Positions 43,962 through 57,388 are shown, counted from the first letter of the stretch. The stretch is DNA of 64,000 nt from Lunularia cruciata (GCA_948567375.1 OX419759.1:34697493-34761492), one strand, 5' to 3'. Notes: generated by a model not told the origin, from the letters alone. Program-made: numbers and translations.

Positions 43962-46900
43962 TGTGACAACCCTGCAAATATCACTTTTGAGGCAATCAAG
44001 TAAGTAAAGTTTGTTCCCACAGAGATACTGGTCAGAAATGTCAAAATACAAAGTCAAACAATAACATGTAGTTCTTCTTGAGTTCTTCTTTAGTCTCTCA
44101 AGTAAAAACCACACGCAAAAGAGAGTAACAAGCTCACAATCCTGACAACTTGTCACAAAGACACACACCCATAATCACAACATAGCAAATTCTGTCCAAA
44201 CAAATCTTGATTGTAATGATTCAGATTCTCCCAAAGACGGCACTTCATTGTGAAAATGACTTCACCTCTCAATTGCATTCCACCCCCCCATTGAAGGCAC
44301 AACTTCCTCAATCAAAATTGTTTCATAACAACACTGCGCTGCACTTACAAATGTAGAATACTACCAACACTACAATTCCTCTCAAATCTGTCAAGGCATT
44401 GCTCCGATTGCACTTCACTCAGGATCACACACACAGAATGAAGATCAAGGCTGCAAAATCCAACATCCATAGACACATTGACTTGCACTTCAAAATTCTC
44501 CCAGCACTCACAAACATAGACACAATGTTGATACTTGGAATCAAGCTAAAGCAACAAGCACTAAAAACAACACTTCACTTTATCTATCTTCAGAAATATG
44601 AATACTCTTAAATAGTGAAGCAAACAACAATTCTAACAAAATACCATTCTACAACAACTCTTCTTACCTACAGATCCAAACTAACAATGCAACCCTTCAT
44701 ATCTGCCTCTTCAAATCTCAAATTTGTTTCTATCCTTATCCAATGTCTACCTCATCATCGGCTTTCAAACTTGATGATCTTCCTACTACTTCTCCTTCTT
44801 TGGGTATATCTGATTCTACCAAATCCTTCACTATTTCTTCTATCTCTTCTCTACAATCTACAATTGAGTTCATGGGTAATTCATCTACTTCTTTATCTCC
44901 CAACCCACTCTTCTCAAATGTCTCCAATAACAAGTTCAAAGACACCTGAATTCCTACTTCTACAACATCGGACTACCTCTCCGCTGTCATATTCCTGATT
45001 TGCTCTAACTTTGACTTGACTAAATCTGATCTGAGATTGACATTGTCTCCTACTTCTAACATCTTGCAATCTACTCGCTCCCTTTATTGGATCAACAAAG
45101 TGTTCATATCCACATCTTTGGCTTTTCTCTTCCAAGTTTCATGCACAAGCAACTTTAACTCATGTAGACGTGCTGCTTCCAATCTACCTTCCGCCTCTGT
45201 GCTCAAGATTGCTTGTAACTTTCCCGCAACCTCTCCTACTGATTTTGACTCATAACCTTGAGATTGCTCTACCTTCAACTCTTCACGGTACATCTTAAAC
45301 TCATCTTTGTACTCAGCAGTGAGCATCTTCTTCTCCTCCACATATTGTGAACTCTATAACTCAGCACTTTGTATCAACTCGTGCAATCTTTCTTCTTCTT
45401 GATGCCTGACGGCCAACTCTCTCTGCCATGCTTGATCCTTCCCGGCTGCACTCTTCCTCAAGCTTTCCAACTCTTGCTCCATTATTGTGGCCATCACCTT
45501 CACATGGATACTCTCAATGACCACATCACTGACCTCCTCTTTCATCTTTGTCATCAACATTGCCTGCTCTTTCAATTCTTTGGCTTGCTTTTGCAGTTCC
45601 TTACCTCTTGACTCAAAACTGTCTTGCAACTTCTCAAAAGTCTTCTTCTTCAAGACTGCATCCACCCAAAGTTCTTCAACTTCCTCATCTCTTTGGACTA
45701 CTTGTTCCTACAACCCCTTCACTTCAACCAGCAGATACTTCACCACTTGCAACTCATTTGTCACCTTTATACAATCTTGGTGAATTACCTTCTGGTGCTC
45801 TTTCAATAGTTCCAACAATGGAGTGACAACCTTCGATAGATACTATATTTTGCCAAATTTCTCTTTGTCTTTGGCCCTATCTTCATACTTCACCTCTTCT
45901 ATCGGCTCCTTCTACCAAAGTCGTGATCTTCTTATCTTTAGAGACACTGCTTCTAAGCTTTCTTCTTCCTTACCTACTGAACTTGGCCCTGCAGGGTACT
46001 CCTTCTGTCTTTCAGCTCCCTTCTCTTCCTCAACCAGGGCTATGCAATGATTCTTCTTTCTTGGTACAGTGTCAATCATCACATGACAAGCCTCACTCAC
46101 TCCAACCAATTGCTGAACCTCGAGTTCCTCCTCACTCTCACTTCCGGATTCCTCACTTTGTAAAGTGAGTTTGTCTTCTTTTGAGTCCTCTCCTCAAGAC
46201 TCTGTCTCCCCTTCAGACTTGGTTTCTGATGATGCTTCTCTCACCATCTTCTTACTCTACAAAACCAGTCTTTGGGTCTTCCTTTATGCTAGAGGTGACC
46301 TTGCGTCTTTGGATTTACTATGCTTCTTCTTCTTTGGACTTGTGACTCCTTCCATCTTCCATTGTCCCGTCCTCAAGAAGTGATCACCACAAGCTCACAG
46401 GTGTTTCATATATTGTTGCTCTTCTTCATCCGCTTCCCATCTCAAATCAGGATGGAAATGCGACACCATGCAATGCCTCTCCTCTACTGTCAGCAAGTTC
46501 AACCCATAGTAGAAGTGTGTTGCAAACGGTGCAAAATAATGTGGAGGTGTACTTGTCCTCCAATTGACCACCATCCTTATTGTTCATTGGTGAAAACACT
46601 TCACCCAGTTCACCTTCACTCCCACAAACATCTGGTGGAAAAAGACCGCATGTTGCATGTTCACGTAAGTCATTTGTTTTGGTTTGAACATGGCCATTAT
46701 CGTCCACACAATACTTCATTTAATTGGGTCCGATAGGACTCCACCTTGTAACCATTTGTTGTACACGGAGCAAAGAACAAAATTTGGATCTCCGTAGTCT
46801 CCTCTGCAACATCACACTTCCGATAGAAGGTGATACCCATTGGTTCTCTTGCTTCCTTCCCCAACACTAATCCCCAATTTGACTCAGTCCATTGAGCCGG

Positions 46901-47498
46901 ATTTCTTCTCTTCCCCTCGACTTCGGAGCCTTCCTCACAATTGTTGGCAGCTATCTTTGCCATGACTCGTGGGAAACTGAAATTCCAATTCCATGCTAAA
47001 AAGGTAATACAAAGTCTGTTCAAGACTTTGATCCTTGCTACATGCATTACTGTAGGATGACTATTGAGAGGGATTGGAAATCTACTTGGCATATTCAACT
47101 TGTCCTTGCGCAATTGCAATTTTATATTACCCCAAATTGCAATCATTCTTTAGTCGATTTCAAAATTGACTTCCTCTTCTTCTGCATGTTGCTGTCCTGT
47201 CACTATCAAGACATGCTTCTTCTGCCTCCACCATTTCTTGAAGTGTACTTTCTTGCTACGTGCCAAGGTTGTTAGACGGTCTTTGTAGCGGCCTTTGCTT
47301 CCCAATCCAAAGACGATGCTCTTTGGACTTCTTTCTTCATACCTCTCTCTTGCGTACCTCCATCATTGGATCCGATCTTGACTTCTTTGGATTTCCTCCG
47401 AAGTCACTCTCGTCCATTCCTTCTTTTGCAATTCAGCTTTCTTTGTTTACTTCTTCTCCCTAATGCTAATAAATAGAAAAAAGAATATGGGCACCACA
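43962..47498 (-). mobile_element. Family D solo LTR (antisense) inside the D1/D2 LTR
   Basis: On the plus strand it begins TGTGACAACC and ends GGCACCACA, the reverse of D LTR ends; 3537 bp. Flanks are AATCA and AATTG, a decayed 5-bp duplication. It carries the LTR ORF on the minus strand. Confidence 0.75.
44736..47146 (-). pseudogene. LTR-encoded coiled-coil protein remnant (copy in 43962-47498)
   Basis: The N-terminal domain at 46697-47146 keeps the Ile-Thr-Phe-Leu-Ala-Trp-Asn-Trp motif and the Asn-Gly-Tyr-Lys-Val-Glu-Ser-Tyr motif. Coiled-coil text is seen at 45084-45665, and the C-terminus at 44736-44945 (Glu-Val-Asp-Ile-Gly). Several stops and shifts. Confidence 0.65.
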
Positions 47499-48895
47499 AA
47501 TTGGAAGAAGCTAGGTTGCCAAGTTGAAGTTGTTGGTGCAAGAGACACAGAAGAGGAAGGCAAAGAACACTGAGGTGAATAATTTTTTAATTTGTCTATG
47601 AGAATGAGTAGATATGAAAATGTTAGAAGTAGGAGATAATGTGTCTCAGATTAAATCTTTTTAGGATAGAGTTGAATAAAATTTGTAGTGAAGTGCACTT
47701 AGTTAGAGGACTTGAAGTAAGTGAAGTAGGAGTTCAAGTGTCTTCAGAGTTGTCACTTGAGACCTTAGAGAAGAATGGGTCAAGAGCTAAAGAGTTAACA
47801 AGATTACCCATGGCCTCAATTGTAGGTTGTAGTGAAGAAATCATAGAAATAAAAGAATTAGGAGTAGAATTGAGTAGATCCAAAGATGGAGAAATTCTTG
47901 AAGGAACATCGGGTTTGGAAGCCAAAGTCAAAGTTAACATTGGCTTGGATTAGAAATAGATTGAGATTTGAAGAGGCAAATATGAAGAGGAGCATTGGCA
48001 TTTTGGATCTAAAGGTTTGTAAATTTGTTCTAGAATAGTATAGTTGTAAGCATCTGTCGATTGCTCTACTATTTAAAAGGGGCATTCATAGTGTGTTGTT
48101 GTTCAATACTCATAATTTTGAGAATAGATAAAGCAAAGTGTTGTGAAGCACTGCTCGTTGCTTGAGCTTAATTCCAAGTATCAACATTGTATTTTTGTTT
48201 ATGAGTGTGTGGAGAATTCTAAAGTGCAAGTTAGTGTGTGTGTGTTAGATGTTGGATTCCGCAGCTTTGATCTTCATTCTATGTGTTTGATCCTGAGGGA
48301 AGTGCAATCAGAGCAATGCCTTGACGGATCTTAGAGGAATTGTAATGTTGGTAGTATTCTATAGTTGTGAGTGCAGCGCAGTGTTGATGTGAAGCAAAAT
48401 TGATTGAGGAAGTTGTGCCTTCAGTGGAGGGATGGAACACAATTTTGAGGCAAAGAGGCAGTGAGTGCCATTTTTGGAAGAGAGACTGAATCATCACAAT
48501 CAAGAATTGTTTGGAAAAGTATTTGATGAAGTTGTGATCAATGAATGTTAACTTGTGATGAGTCTGCAAATCAGTGCTTGTTACTCTCCTCTGGGTGTGG
48601 TTTCTACCTGAGAGATTAAAGATGCAACCAAGAAGAACTACTTGTTACTGTTTGCTTTGTATTTGACCAATTCTGAATTGTATCTCTATGGGAATGAACT
48701 TTACTTACCTACTGCAAAAGTGATACTTGCCAAGTTGTTACATTTCTACTAAGAGATTAAAGATGCAACCAAGAAGAACTGAATTGTTTAGTGTAATTTG
48801 TATTTGAACATTTCTAACTTGTATCTCTATGGGAATGAGCTCTATTTACATGATTATTGCAAAAGAGATACTTGTCGGGTTATTACGTGATTTTT

Positions 48896-48913
48896 GGCAC
48901 TGATGCCAGGGAT
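48896..48913 (+). other. Primer-binding site of D2 (tRNA-Asp-like)
   Basis: TGGCACTGATGCCAGGGA begins seven bases after the LTR end. It resembles the tRNA-Asp-type site of plant Athila elements as I recall it, with transitions at several positions. It shows that the LTR ending at 48888 serves as a 5' LTR. Confidence 0.6.
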
Positions 48914-49588
48914 ACAAATCTTGGAAGTGGAAGAATACAAAGCCAAGTCTCACACAAATATCACAATCAATATGAATGTCTGCATTAAGAGGAAAACAAG
49001 AGGAGAGAGCACATAAATGAAGAAGAAGAACGCCAAAGGAGCCCAACCACAAGTGAAGCATCTAAAAAGGAGGCATTAGATCCACAACTTCTTTACAAAG
49101 TCCAAGAAGCCTTGCAAGAACTCAAACAAAAGAAACGTGAAGTTGGGTGGCAAGGATACTTCACGTCTCCAAATTCCAAGAAGAAAGAAAGATGCCAATG
49201 GACAAACATATTCATTGCAACCCAATACATTGACTTCCTCTAAAGCTATCAAGGGAGTTGAAAAGAATTTAGGGCTTATAAAAGAATTTATTTGTGAGAA
49301 GACAACATGAATCTTAACGGAATAAGAGTATCAACACCTCTTACATACAATTCCTTGGTTGGTTTGAAAGAATCTTGAAGAGCATTCTGAGGGTGTTGAA
49401 CCTCTTCCTCTGGCTTGGGTTGAAGTTGACATAACCAAAGAAGAAGAATTTTTTGACAAAGACCCAACTTTGAACTTGAAAAATTGGAACCCTTGGGCTG
49501 ACAACATGATGTCAACACCAACCAGTTCCTTAGGGTGATCAAGTTCAATCTTACCGCAATTTTTTTCCATAAAGCCAAAGAATGACTT

Positions 49589-51500
49589 TGTGACAACCCG
49601 ACAAATATCACTTTTGTGGTAATCGGGTAAGTAAAGTTTGTTCCCGTAGAGATACGAGTCAGAATTGGTCAAATACAAAGTCACAGTAACACTTGCAGTT
49701 CTTCTTGGTTGCATCTTTAATCTCTCAGGTAGAAACCACACCCAGAAGAGAGTGACAAGCACTAACTCGCAGTCTTGTCACGAATTCACACTCCTTAATC
49801 ACAACTCCATCAATTCTTTCCAAGCAATCTTGATTGTGATGATTCAGGCTCTCCCAAAAATAGCACGTCACTGCAAAGTGACTTTGCCTCAGAATTGTGT
49901 TCCACCCCTCCACTGAAGGCACAACTTCCTTGATCAAAATTGCTTCACATCAACCTCGCACTATAATCACAAATGTAGAATTCTACCAACACTACAATTC
50001 CTCTCAGATCTGTCAAGGCATTGCTCCAATTGCACTTCACTTAAGATCAAACACAAAGAATGAAGATCAGGGTTGCGGAATCCAACAGCCAACAAACACA
50101 CTGACTTGCACTTCAAATTTCTCCACACACTCATAAACACAATTGCAAAGCTGATACTCAAAATCAAGCTCAAGCGACGAGCACTACTTCACAACACTTC
50201 GCTTTATCTATTCTCAAAATTATGAGCACGGAACAACATAAAACTGCAAATGCCAGTCTTAAATAGTGAAGCAATTGACAGTTATCTTCCTATTGCACCT
50301 CTTCCTAATGACTCTACAAACCTACAGATCCGAAATGACAATGCATCTCTTCACATCTATCTATTCAAATCTCAAATCGGTTACTAATCCGATCCGATAT
50401 CTACTTCTTCTTTGGCTTTCAAACCCAAACCCGAAGTAACTTTACTTCCTAATATTCCGTCCTCGGGTTTCATAACTCCTAATTCCTCCGCTAATTCTAA
50501 CGCTCTTCATTCCTGATCTACAATTCCTATCACAAGTAATCCTTCTAAATCTCTATCTCCCGACCCACTCTTCTCTAAAGTGTCAAATGTCAAATCCAAA
50601 GACACCTGCACTCCTATCTCTCTTACTTCAGATTACTTCAGATTTAACTACTATCAATTACTTTACTAATTTTATTGTGTCATCATCAAGAATTATAATT
50701 GAAAGCATGAATACACTATCTACACCTTCAATTTGTAACCCACTTTCCCCTAATCACTCATGTTATTGACCCGAAGACACTTACTGTCTGATCTTGCACT
50801 ATGGGTTTATTCACTACTGCTACTTCTCCTCTAATTCTATCTTATCTTCAATCAGAAGATAAGATAAGTCATGGGTATCCTAAATATCTTCTTTCCTTAC
50901 TCTAACTTCCTCTAATGCTTCTTGTAAAATTCCCGAAGTCACCTTCACTGCACTCTGAGGTCCAGCTACCTTGGATTTAGTTGGTAATCTTAGTCTTGAG
51001 GTGAAGTCTCATGACCCAAAGTCATGTAAACCCGAAGTTAGAAGTACAAAGTCCAAAGTTACATTGACCCGAAGACACCAAACTACTTTGTACATCTACT
51101 CCCAAAACTTCAAATGCTTGTAACTTCTTCTATAGATCACTACACTTTGCGACTTTGGTTGCAACGGAAAGCTCTGAACAAGACGCTTCCAACAAGATAT
51201 AGCATGCTTGATTTGGACTTGTGGTCATTGAGATATGGTCCCCGCAGTAACCTGACTTGTAACCTTCATTCCTCCTTCGGGTTTGCCCTCCTTCAGCGCC
51301 TGATCCGAGTTTTTCCCTCCTCTGACATGAAGTAAGCTTCTTCGGGTTTGATCCAATCCAAATCATTCTTCCTCTTATATGAAGTCGACTCCCTTGAGCT
51401 TGATCAAAACACATATTTGGTTTCAATTTGGTTTCAATTTGGTTTCAGCAAGGCACTTCTTCTTCAAAACTCGTCCAAAATGAAAAATGTGGGTACCACA
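49589..51500 (-). mobile_element. Family D solo LTR (antisense), internally deleted
   Basis: Begins TGTGACAACCC and ends GGGTACCACA on the plus strand; 1912 bp, so most of the LTR ORF is missing. Flanks GACTT and AACTT form a near-perfect 5-bp duplication. R-U5 is close to that of the solo LTR 3544-7322, so it is one of the younger D LTRs. Confidence 0.75.
50384..51340 (-). pseudogene. LTR-encoded protein remnant (copy in 49589-51500)
   Basis: The end of the frame (Asp-Ile-Gly-Ser-Asp and stop at 50384-50386) is the same as in 3906-6530, and the adjoining C-terminal text is similar. The N-terminal and coiled-coil parts are largely deleted. Confidence 0.5.
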
Positions 51501-54500
51501 AACTTTGTTACTTGTCACCCAATACATCTATCATAAGTATAAGGGGTCAAAACAATATGAAGATCTTGATGAATTCATCAAAGAATCTAAGGTCATTTCC
51601 TTTGCCAACAAGGAACATGACTCTATGGATCACCTGTGTATTTTTCCAAGTCTGCTCCAAAAGAAAGCTCAAAGCTGGTGCACGCATATTACCCAAAAGG
51701 GGTTTAGACCAATGAATTGGTTGTACCTGCAAAATGGCTTCCTAGAATAATTATATGAAGTAGATTATAACACAAAGTGTCTTGAGGGAAGAAAGAGAAG
51801 TTGAGAGACTACTCAGAGCAATTCATGGCCCTATTGAACCAAGTCCCAAAGCAATTGGGTGTGGTGGGTTTTTCTTATGCCCAATCCATTACTTGGTTCC
51901 CTGGAGTTTTGTCACCAAAGATCCGGATCTTTGCTAGGGAGAGGAATGTAACTTCCCTAGATAAAGTACTCAAACATATTGCCCAACCCACTCTCATTCT
52001 TCCAGAAACCAAAGAAATCAGGAGAAGAAAGGCAACAAGCCTAGAAAAAGAGCTTCTCATAGTACATCCTCTTCTTTAGAGGAATCTTCCACATCTTCAA
52101 GTTCTTCTTTGAAATTTGAAGAAGATTCTAAGCCAAGAAGGATACGAAGACAAGGGGGAACAAAGCCATTGACACTCCTAACCAAGAGTGTATATAGCGC
52201 AAACAATGAGATGAAGACTCTTATTAAAGAGTTTGCAGATTTCAAGATCTAGATGATTGGGGCAAAGGACCAAAGAAAGCCTCCTTCATTTGGCCGGCCA
52301 AATGTATTGTGCACTGTGTGTGGCAGATCAGGCCATGCCAAAATAGAGTGCTTGATCTATTGTCATACTTTTCCTTTCTCTCTATGGGAACACATGTGAT
52401 AACCTAGCAAATATCACTTTTGTGGTAATCAGGTAAGTAAAGTTTGGAAATTGCATCAGAGAGATACAATTCAAAATTGGTCAGATACAAAGTCAAATAG
52501 TAAAAAACATTTCTTCTTGGTTATATCTTTAATCTCTCTGGTAGAAACTACACCTAGATGACAGTAACAAGCATTGATCACAATCTTGTCACAATTATTA
52601 CTCCATAATCACAACTCCATCAAATTCTATCCAAACAAATCTTGATTGTGATGATTTAGTCCCTCCCAAAAATGGCTACTTCATTGTAAAACAACTTTGC
52701 CTCACAATTGTGTTCCATTCCTCCACTGAAGGCAGAACTTACTTGATCAAAATTGTTTCATATCAACTCAGCACTGCACTCATAATTGTAGAATACTACC
52801 AACACTACAAATTTCTCTTAGATCTATCAAGGCATTGCTTTGATTACTATCCACTCAAGATCAAACACACAAAATGGAATCCAAGATGTAGAATCCAACA
52901 TCTAACACTCAAAATTGCACTTTGAATTTCTCCCAACACTCACAAACACACATAGAATTGACACTCAAATTAAGCTCAAGCAATGAGTACTACTTCACAA
53001 CACTTCACAACATCTATTTTTAGGAATAATGAACACTAAACAACATCACACTGTGAATGCCACCTTTAAATAGGCAAAGTCATTCAATAGTTATCTAACT
53101 TCCTAAACTGATTTCTAAAAACTCTACCAACTTATAGATCTAAAATAACAATGCACCTCTTCATATCTACCTCCTCATATCTCAAAACTGTTCCTAATCC
53201 AATCCAATGTCTAGTTCTACTTTGGCTTCCAAACTTGAGGAAAATCCCTTCACCTTATGTACTTTGGGTTCTACAACTTCCAACTCCTTTACAAATTCTG
53301 ACATGTCTTCACTCTGATCTGCAATTAAAGGTATGGGTAACTTATCTACCTCCTTATCACACAACCCACTCTTCTCTAAAGTCTCAAATGACAAATCCAA
53401 GGACACCTACACTCCTACCTCTCTTAATTTGGGTTTGATATATATAGTATTCCAAAGATTTTCCAATTCCATTTTAACCAAACCCAACCTAATAAAAATG
53501 TTATTCTCTACATCTAGCATCTTCTATTTATCCGAGTTCCAAGACTGATTAACAAGGCATTCAAGTCCTTGTCCTTTTTCATGCTCACCCCTTGTCTCTT
53601 GCACAAGCAATTGTAACTTGTGTAACCTCAATTCCTCCGTTCTTACTTTGGCTTCAGTGGTTAACCTCCACTTCCTCTCTACAATCACTTCTTCCACAGA
53701 TTATGTTGATTGCTTCTTTTGTCTCTCCTCCTCCATCACCACTCTACTCATTTTCAACTCCTCTTCAGACTCCGCTGTGTGATCCTCCAACTCCTTCACA
53801 TATTGGTCAATCTTCACCTCTAATGTCTTCACAAGATCTCTCCGCCTACCTTCCTCTTGATGGTGCTTGGTTAGTTCCCATTGCCAGGCTGTGGTCTTCT
53901 CTTCTACTTTCTGTCAGAATGTATTGAACTCCTCCTCCTTAGCTTCAACCAATTCCCTTCTATTGTCTTGCTTTAACTTTACTTTGGCTTGTAACTTTTC
54001 TACTCAAAGTCTCTCTTGTGTGACTTCCTTCACTTTCATTCCTCACTCTCTTCCTTGCTTTTCAAACTTCTCTTGCAGATTTTCATTTATCTTCTTTTGC
54101 AATGCTTTATCTACTTGCAGCACTTATTTTCTTCCTCTCCTCTGATCATACTCTCTTTCATCTTCAGACTCTCAAATTCTAATCTCTCCAACACATGCAA
54201 TACATTTTGCACATTTGGATGCCTTCTTTGTATCTCCTTCTTCTTCTTCTCCATTTGTAGCAACAACAGACATACAACATTTTGAACGTACTCTACTCCT
54301 TCACACCTTTCTTCCTCTTCTACCTTTTCTTCAAGGATCTCATCAGTCTTGCTCTTGTCTTCTAAATCCAATGCTTTACTACAAAGTCAGGATCTTTGTA
54401 TTTTCAACAATACATCATCATCTGAACTTTTGTCGTCATCCAAATTGATGATGTGATGTGCCACTATTGTCAAGAAAATAGCCCATGCGTACCCTTGATG

Positions 54501-54899
54501 CTTTTGGTGTGAAAGTTTTTCTTCTCTTATTCCTATTGTAATGAACTCATATTTTATGTCAATTTGTCTCGAGAGTTGTTTTATTATGCTACCTTGTCGT
54601 GAGAGATATTTACTATATTATTGTAAAGCCCGGAAATAGTTTGAGTTGCCATAAGCTTGGGGAAGTTTTGAGAGTTGGGTAAGCTCAAAAGTTATTTTAT
54701 GTTTCAAGAGCTTGGGGGGTTCAAAAAATGATGCATGAGCTTGGGACTTTCTTTTTGTTACACCAACTCAAGATTTTTGTTTTATGTTGCTGGGGCCTCA
54801 GGAGTATTTTTTCATTTTTTTTAGTGGTAAAGCAAAAGAGTTAGAAGGAAATAGGAGACAGGAGGGAGAGGAGGTTTGATAGAGAAGGCTGGACAAGGA

Positions 54900-55613
54900 A
54901 TTATTTTTGAAGGCATGGGGGTTTGCTATGAGAGTGTGGATAGGGGAAGAATTTTTGCAGGAGATAGGGCTTGCTGAAGAGTGGACAAGGCAGAAATTCT
55001 CAGGAAAGTGAAAACAAAGTGAGGGTTTTTTTCTCGAATGGCTGAAGGATGAGAGTTTTGTTGTGGGAGTGTTGAAAAGGGAAGCAATTTTGAATGTGGA
55101 GAGTGCTGTTGAGAGTGTGGACAGGAGAGAACTCACAAAGGAGAAGGCTTGACAGGGAAACTTTTTCAAAGGTATGAGGGTTTGCTATGAGAGTGTGGAC
55201 AGGGGAAGAATTTTTGCAGGATGTAGGGCTTGTTGAAGAGTGACAAGGCAGAAATTCTCAAGAAGATGAAAATAGAGTGTGAGGGATTTTCTCAAATGGC
55301 TGAAGGATGAGGAGTGTTCATAAGGGACACAATTTTGAATGAAGGGATTTTGGCTGTGGAGAGTGTTTGTTGTGAAGACACTGGATAGAGGAAAAAATTT
55401 TGAATGTAGGGGTTTTGGCTGTGGAGAGTGTTTGCTGTGAAGAGGCTGGAGAGAAAACAATTTTCAAATGCAGAGGGTCTGCTGTTGAGAATGTGGCAGT
55501 GGAGTATCCTCACAAAGGAGAGACTGGATAGAGGAAACAATTTTGAATGTAAGGGTTTTGGCTGTGGAGAGTGTTTGCTGTGAACAGGTTGGAGAGGAAA
55601 TAATTTTCGAATG
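54900..55613 (+). repeat. Degenerate repeats in element C
   Basis: Imperfect copies of short modules (the GAGGGTTTGCTATGAGAG and TGTTGAGAGTGTGGACA wordings) recur at irregular spacing and merge into the regular array that follows. Confidence 0.6.
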
Positions 55614-55982
55614 TGGAGGGTCTACTGTGGGAGTGGTGACAAGGGGGCAATTTTGAATGTGGAGAAGGCTGTTGAGAGTGTGGACATGAGAGAACTCACA
55701 AAGGAGAAGGCTGGACAGGGAATTATTTTCAAATGTATGAGGGTTTGCCATGGAAGTGTTGATAGGGGAGCAATTTTGAATGTGAAGAAGGCTGTTGAGA
55801 GTGTGGACAAGAGAGAACCCACAAAGAAGAAGGCTAGACGGGGAAGTATTTTTGAATGTATGAGGGTTTGCTATGGGAGTGTTGATAGGGGAGCAATTTC
55901 AAATGTGGAGAAGGCTGTTGAGAGTGTGGACAAGAGAGAATTCACAAAGGAGAAGGCTGAACATGGAAGTATTTTTGAATGA
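55614..55982 (+). repeat. 123-bp tandem repeat, three units
   Basis: The unit begins with GAGGGTTTGC wording; starts near 55614, 55737 and 55860. The period of 123 bp is 41 codons, and one frame (55611-55982) stays open through all three units, each containing Ala-Val-Glu-Ser-Val-Asp. No known protein is recognised, and the flanking repeats break the frame, so coding is doubtful. Confidence 0.7.
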
Positions 55983-56778
55983 ATGAGGGTTTGCTCGAGA
56001 GAGTGTTAGAAGTAATAGGAGCTGGACAAGGAAGAGTTCAGCTCAAATGTAAGAGAGAGAAATATGTTAGAGAAGGAGTTCTCTTGAATGTGAAGAGTGG
56101 CTGAACAGGAAGCGATAGGAGCTAGATAGGGGAGAGAGGGGGAGAGAGGTAAGGCTGAAAGAAAATATTCTCAAAGGATTAGTGTGAATGTGCAGGATTT
56201 GGGAAGTCTGGATACAGGAGAGAGAAATTGAGTGTGTAGGGTTTGTACAGAATCTAGAGTGGGAGGGACAATCAAAGGTGGAGACCTGAGCAAGGAGGCT
56301 GCAGGAAGAGGATGTTTAGAAGGACAGGAGAAGACTGTGCAAGTCTTGGAAGTCTTGGCAAGGAAGAAGAGATTACTCAAAGGAGACACTGAAGGTCTCG
56401 CAGGGAAACAAAGTGGCAGAAGGAATTAAGGCTTGACATGAAACTGCACAAAGGAGTAAAACTTTGAGAGGAAAGGAGGAGAATTTCAAAGTGCCTCAAC
56501 TCATCTGAAGCAAGGGAAAAGAAAAGATTCAAAGTTGGCAGACCTGACTAAATAGAGTGAGTCTTATCTACAAAACAGTGGCATAGGAGAACAAAGAGGT
56601 TTGGAGGGTGAGTTGCCTTGACTGTTGTTGGACAGAATATATGTGAAGTGCTTTGGTTGAGTAGATGATTTGTTGGAAAGCTTAGGGCAGGCATTGTGTA
56701 GAATAGAATTATTTGGCTGGTCCAAGGCTTGTGAACTCCACAGTTTCATATTCCTTTGAATGATGAGTCTCGGTCTAG

Positions 56779-57388
56779 TTATTTATATAGAGATAAAGGA
56801 CGGTTCTACATTTGTCATGATTAGCTAAATTTAGTCATAGCTAAGATAGAGGGGACCTTACTTTAGAGGAAGTCAAAAAGATGAGCATCATTCTTTTGGA
56901 TTCTAGTGTGTTGACTTGGTATTATTCCTAGGTGTTTGGCTTAGAGGAAAGAGTTGAGAACTCTTGGGCCCGCGAGCCTTTTTGTTTTGGATTCTTCTAT
57001 AGTCCAAGGCTAGCCCATGTATAGGAATCCTTGACTTAGTGGTTGGGTCAAGATAAGATCACATGCTTAGTGGAATATGCCAATGTGGATGGATATTCCT
57101 TTTTACTTTTTGACTTTACTTGACTTTTAGCCTAGTAACTTGAGTAACTCTAGTAATTAGTAACTTTGGTGCATAACTATTTCACAAGTATATAAACAGG
57201 GGTGAGGAAGTACTCATCATCCTTTCATTTGCAACTATTTCTCACTCATTGAGTTCTTTAGTGAGCAATGTCTTGAGTAGGCTTGGAGGAGGAGGCTGGA
57301 GTTAGGGTTCTTTGCCTTTTTAGTCCATGGTGCGCTACCATAATAGCCATAAGAGATTCATCCTAAGTGAGAGACAGGCTGGCTCATA
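56779..57388 (+). repeat. Family A LTR fragment inside element C
   Basis: 610 bp matching the family A LTR from about base 83 to the end (GGCTCATA for GGCTCACA). The first about 82 bp are missing. TCTAG stands on both sides (56774-56778 and 57391-57395), possibly a repair or insertion footprint. Confidence 0.75.

Larger units (their letters stand above)
42800..47953 (+). pseudogene. LTR-encoded coiled-coil protein remnant (D1/D2 LTR)
   Basis: Degenerate copy of the ORF at 3906-6530, with Lys/Glu-rich text in 42800-43960 and the conserved C-terminus at 47639-47953 (ending Asn-Ile-Gly-Leu-Asp and stop). It is interrupted at 43961 by the antisense LTR 43962-47498; the text resumes at 47499 where the match to the intact frame expects it. 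Many stops. Confidence 0.6.
42351..48888 (+). repeat. Family D LTR between D1 and D2, continuation, split by an antisense D LTR
   Basis: Segments 42351-43961 and 47499-48888 together with 28007-28076 make one D LTR of about 3.07 kb, missing the N-terminal part of the LTR ORF. It ends GGGTTATTACG at 48888 (GGGTTGTCACA in the complete copy) and is directly followed by a primer-binding site. Its U5 end carries a tandem duplication (48601-48742 and 48743-48888). Confidence 0.75.
48950..52394 (+). pseudogene. gag: gag of D2, interrupted
   Basis: Lys/Gln-rich N-terminal text lies at 48950-49290. After the antisense LTR (49589-51500), the Gag core continues at 51501-52079 (including Lys-Ala-Gln-Ser-Trp). 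A CCHC knuckle is found at 52310-52351 (Cys-Thr-Val-Cys...His...Cys, spacing 2-4-4). Frameshifts and stops occur near 51750, 51800 and 52079. At 52394 it is interrupted again. Confidence 0.7.

Noticed and set aside
55614-55982. CRISPR-like or satellite array
   Set aside because: Units are adjacent with no spacers and are confined to element C; only three regular units.
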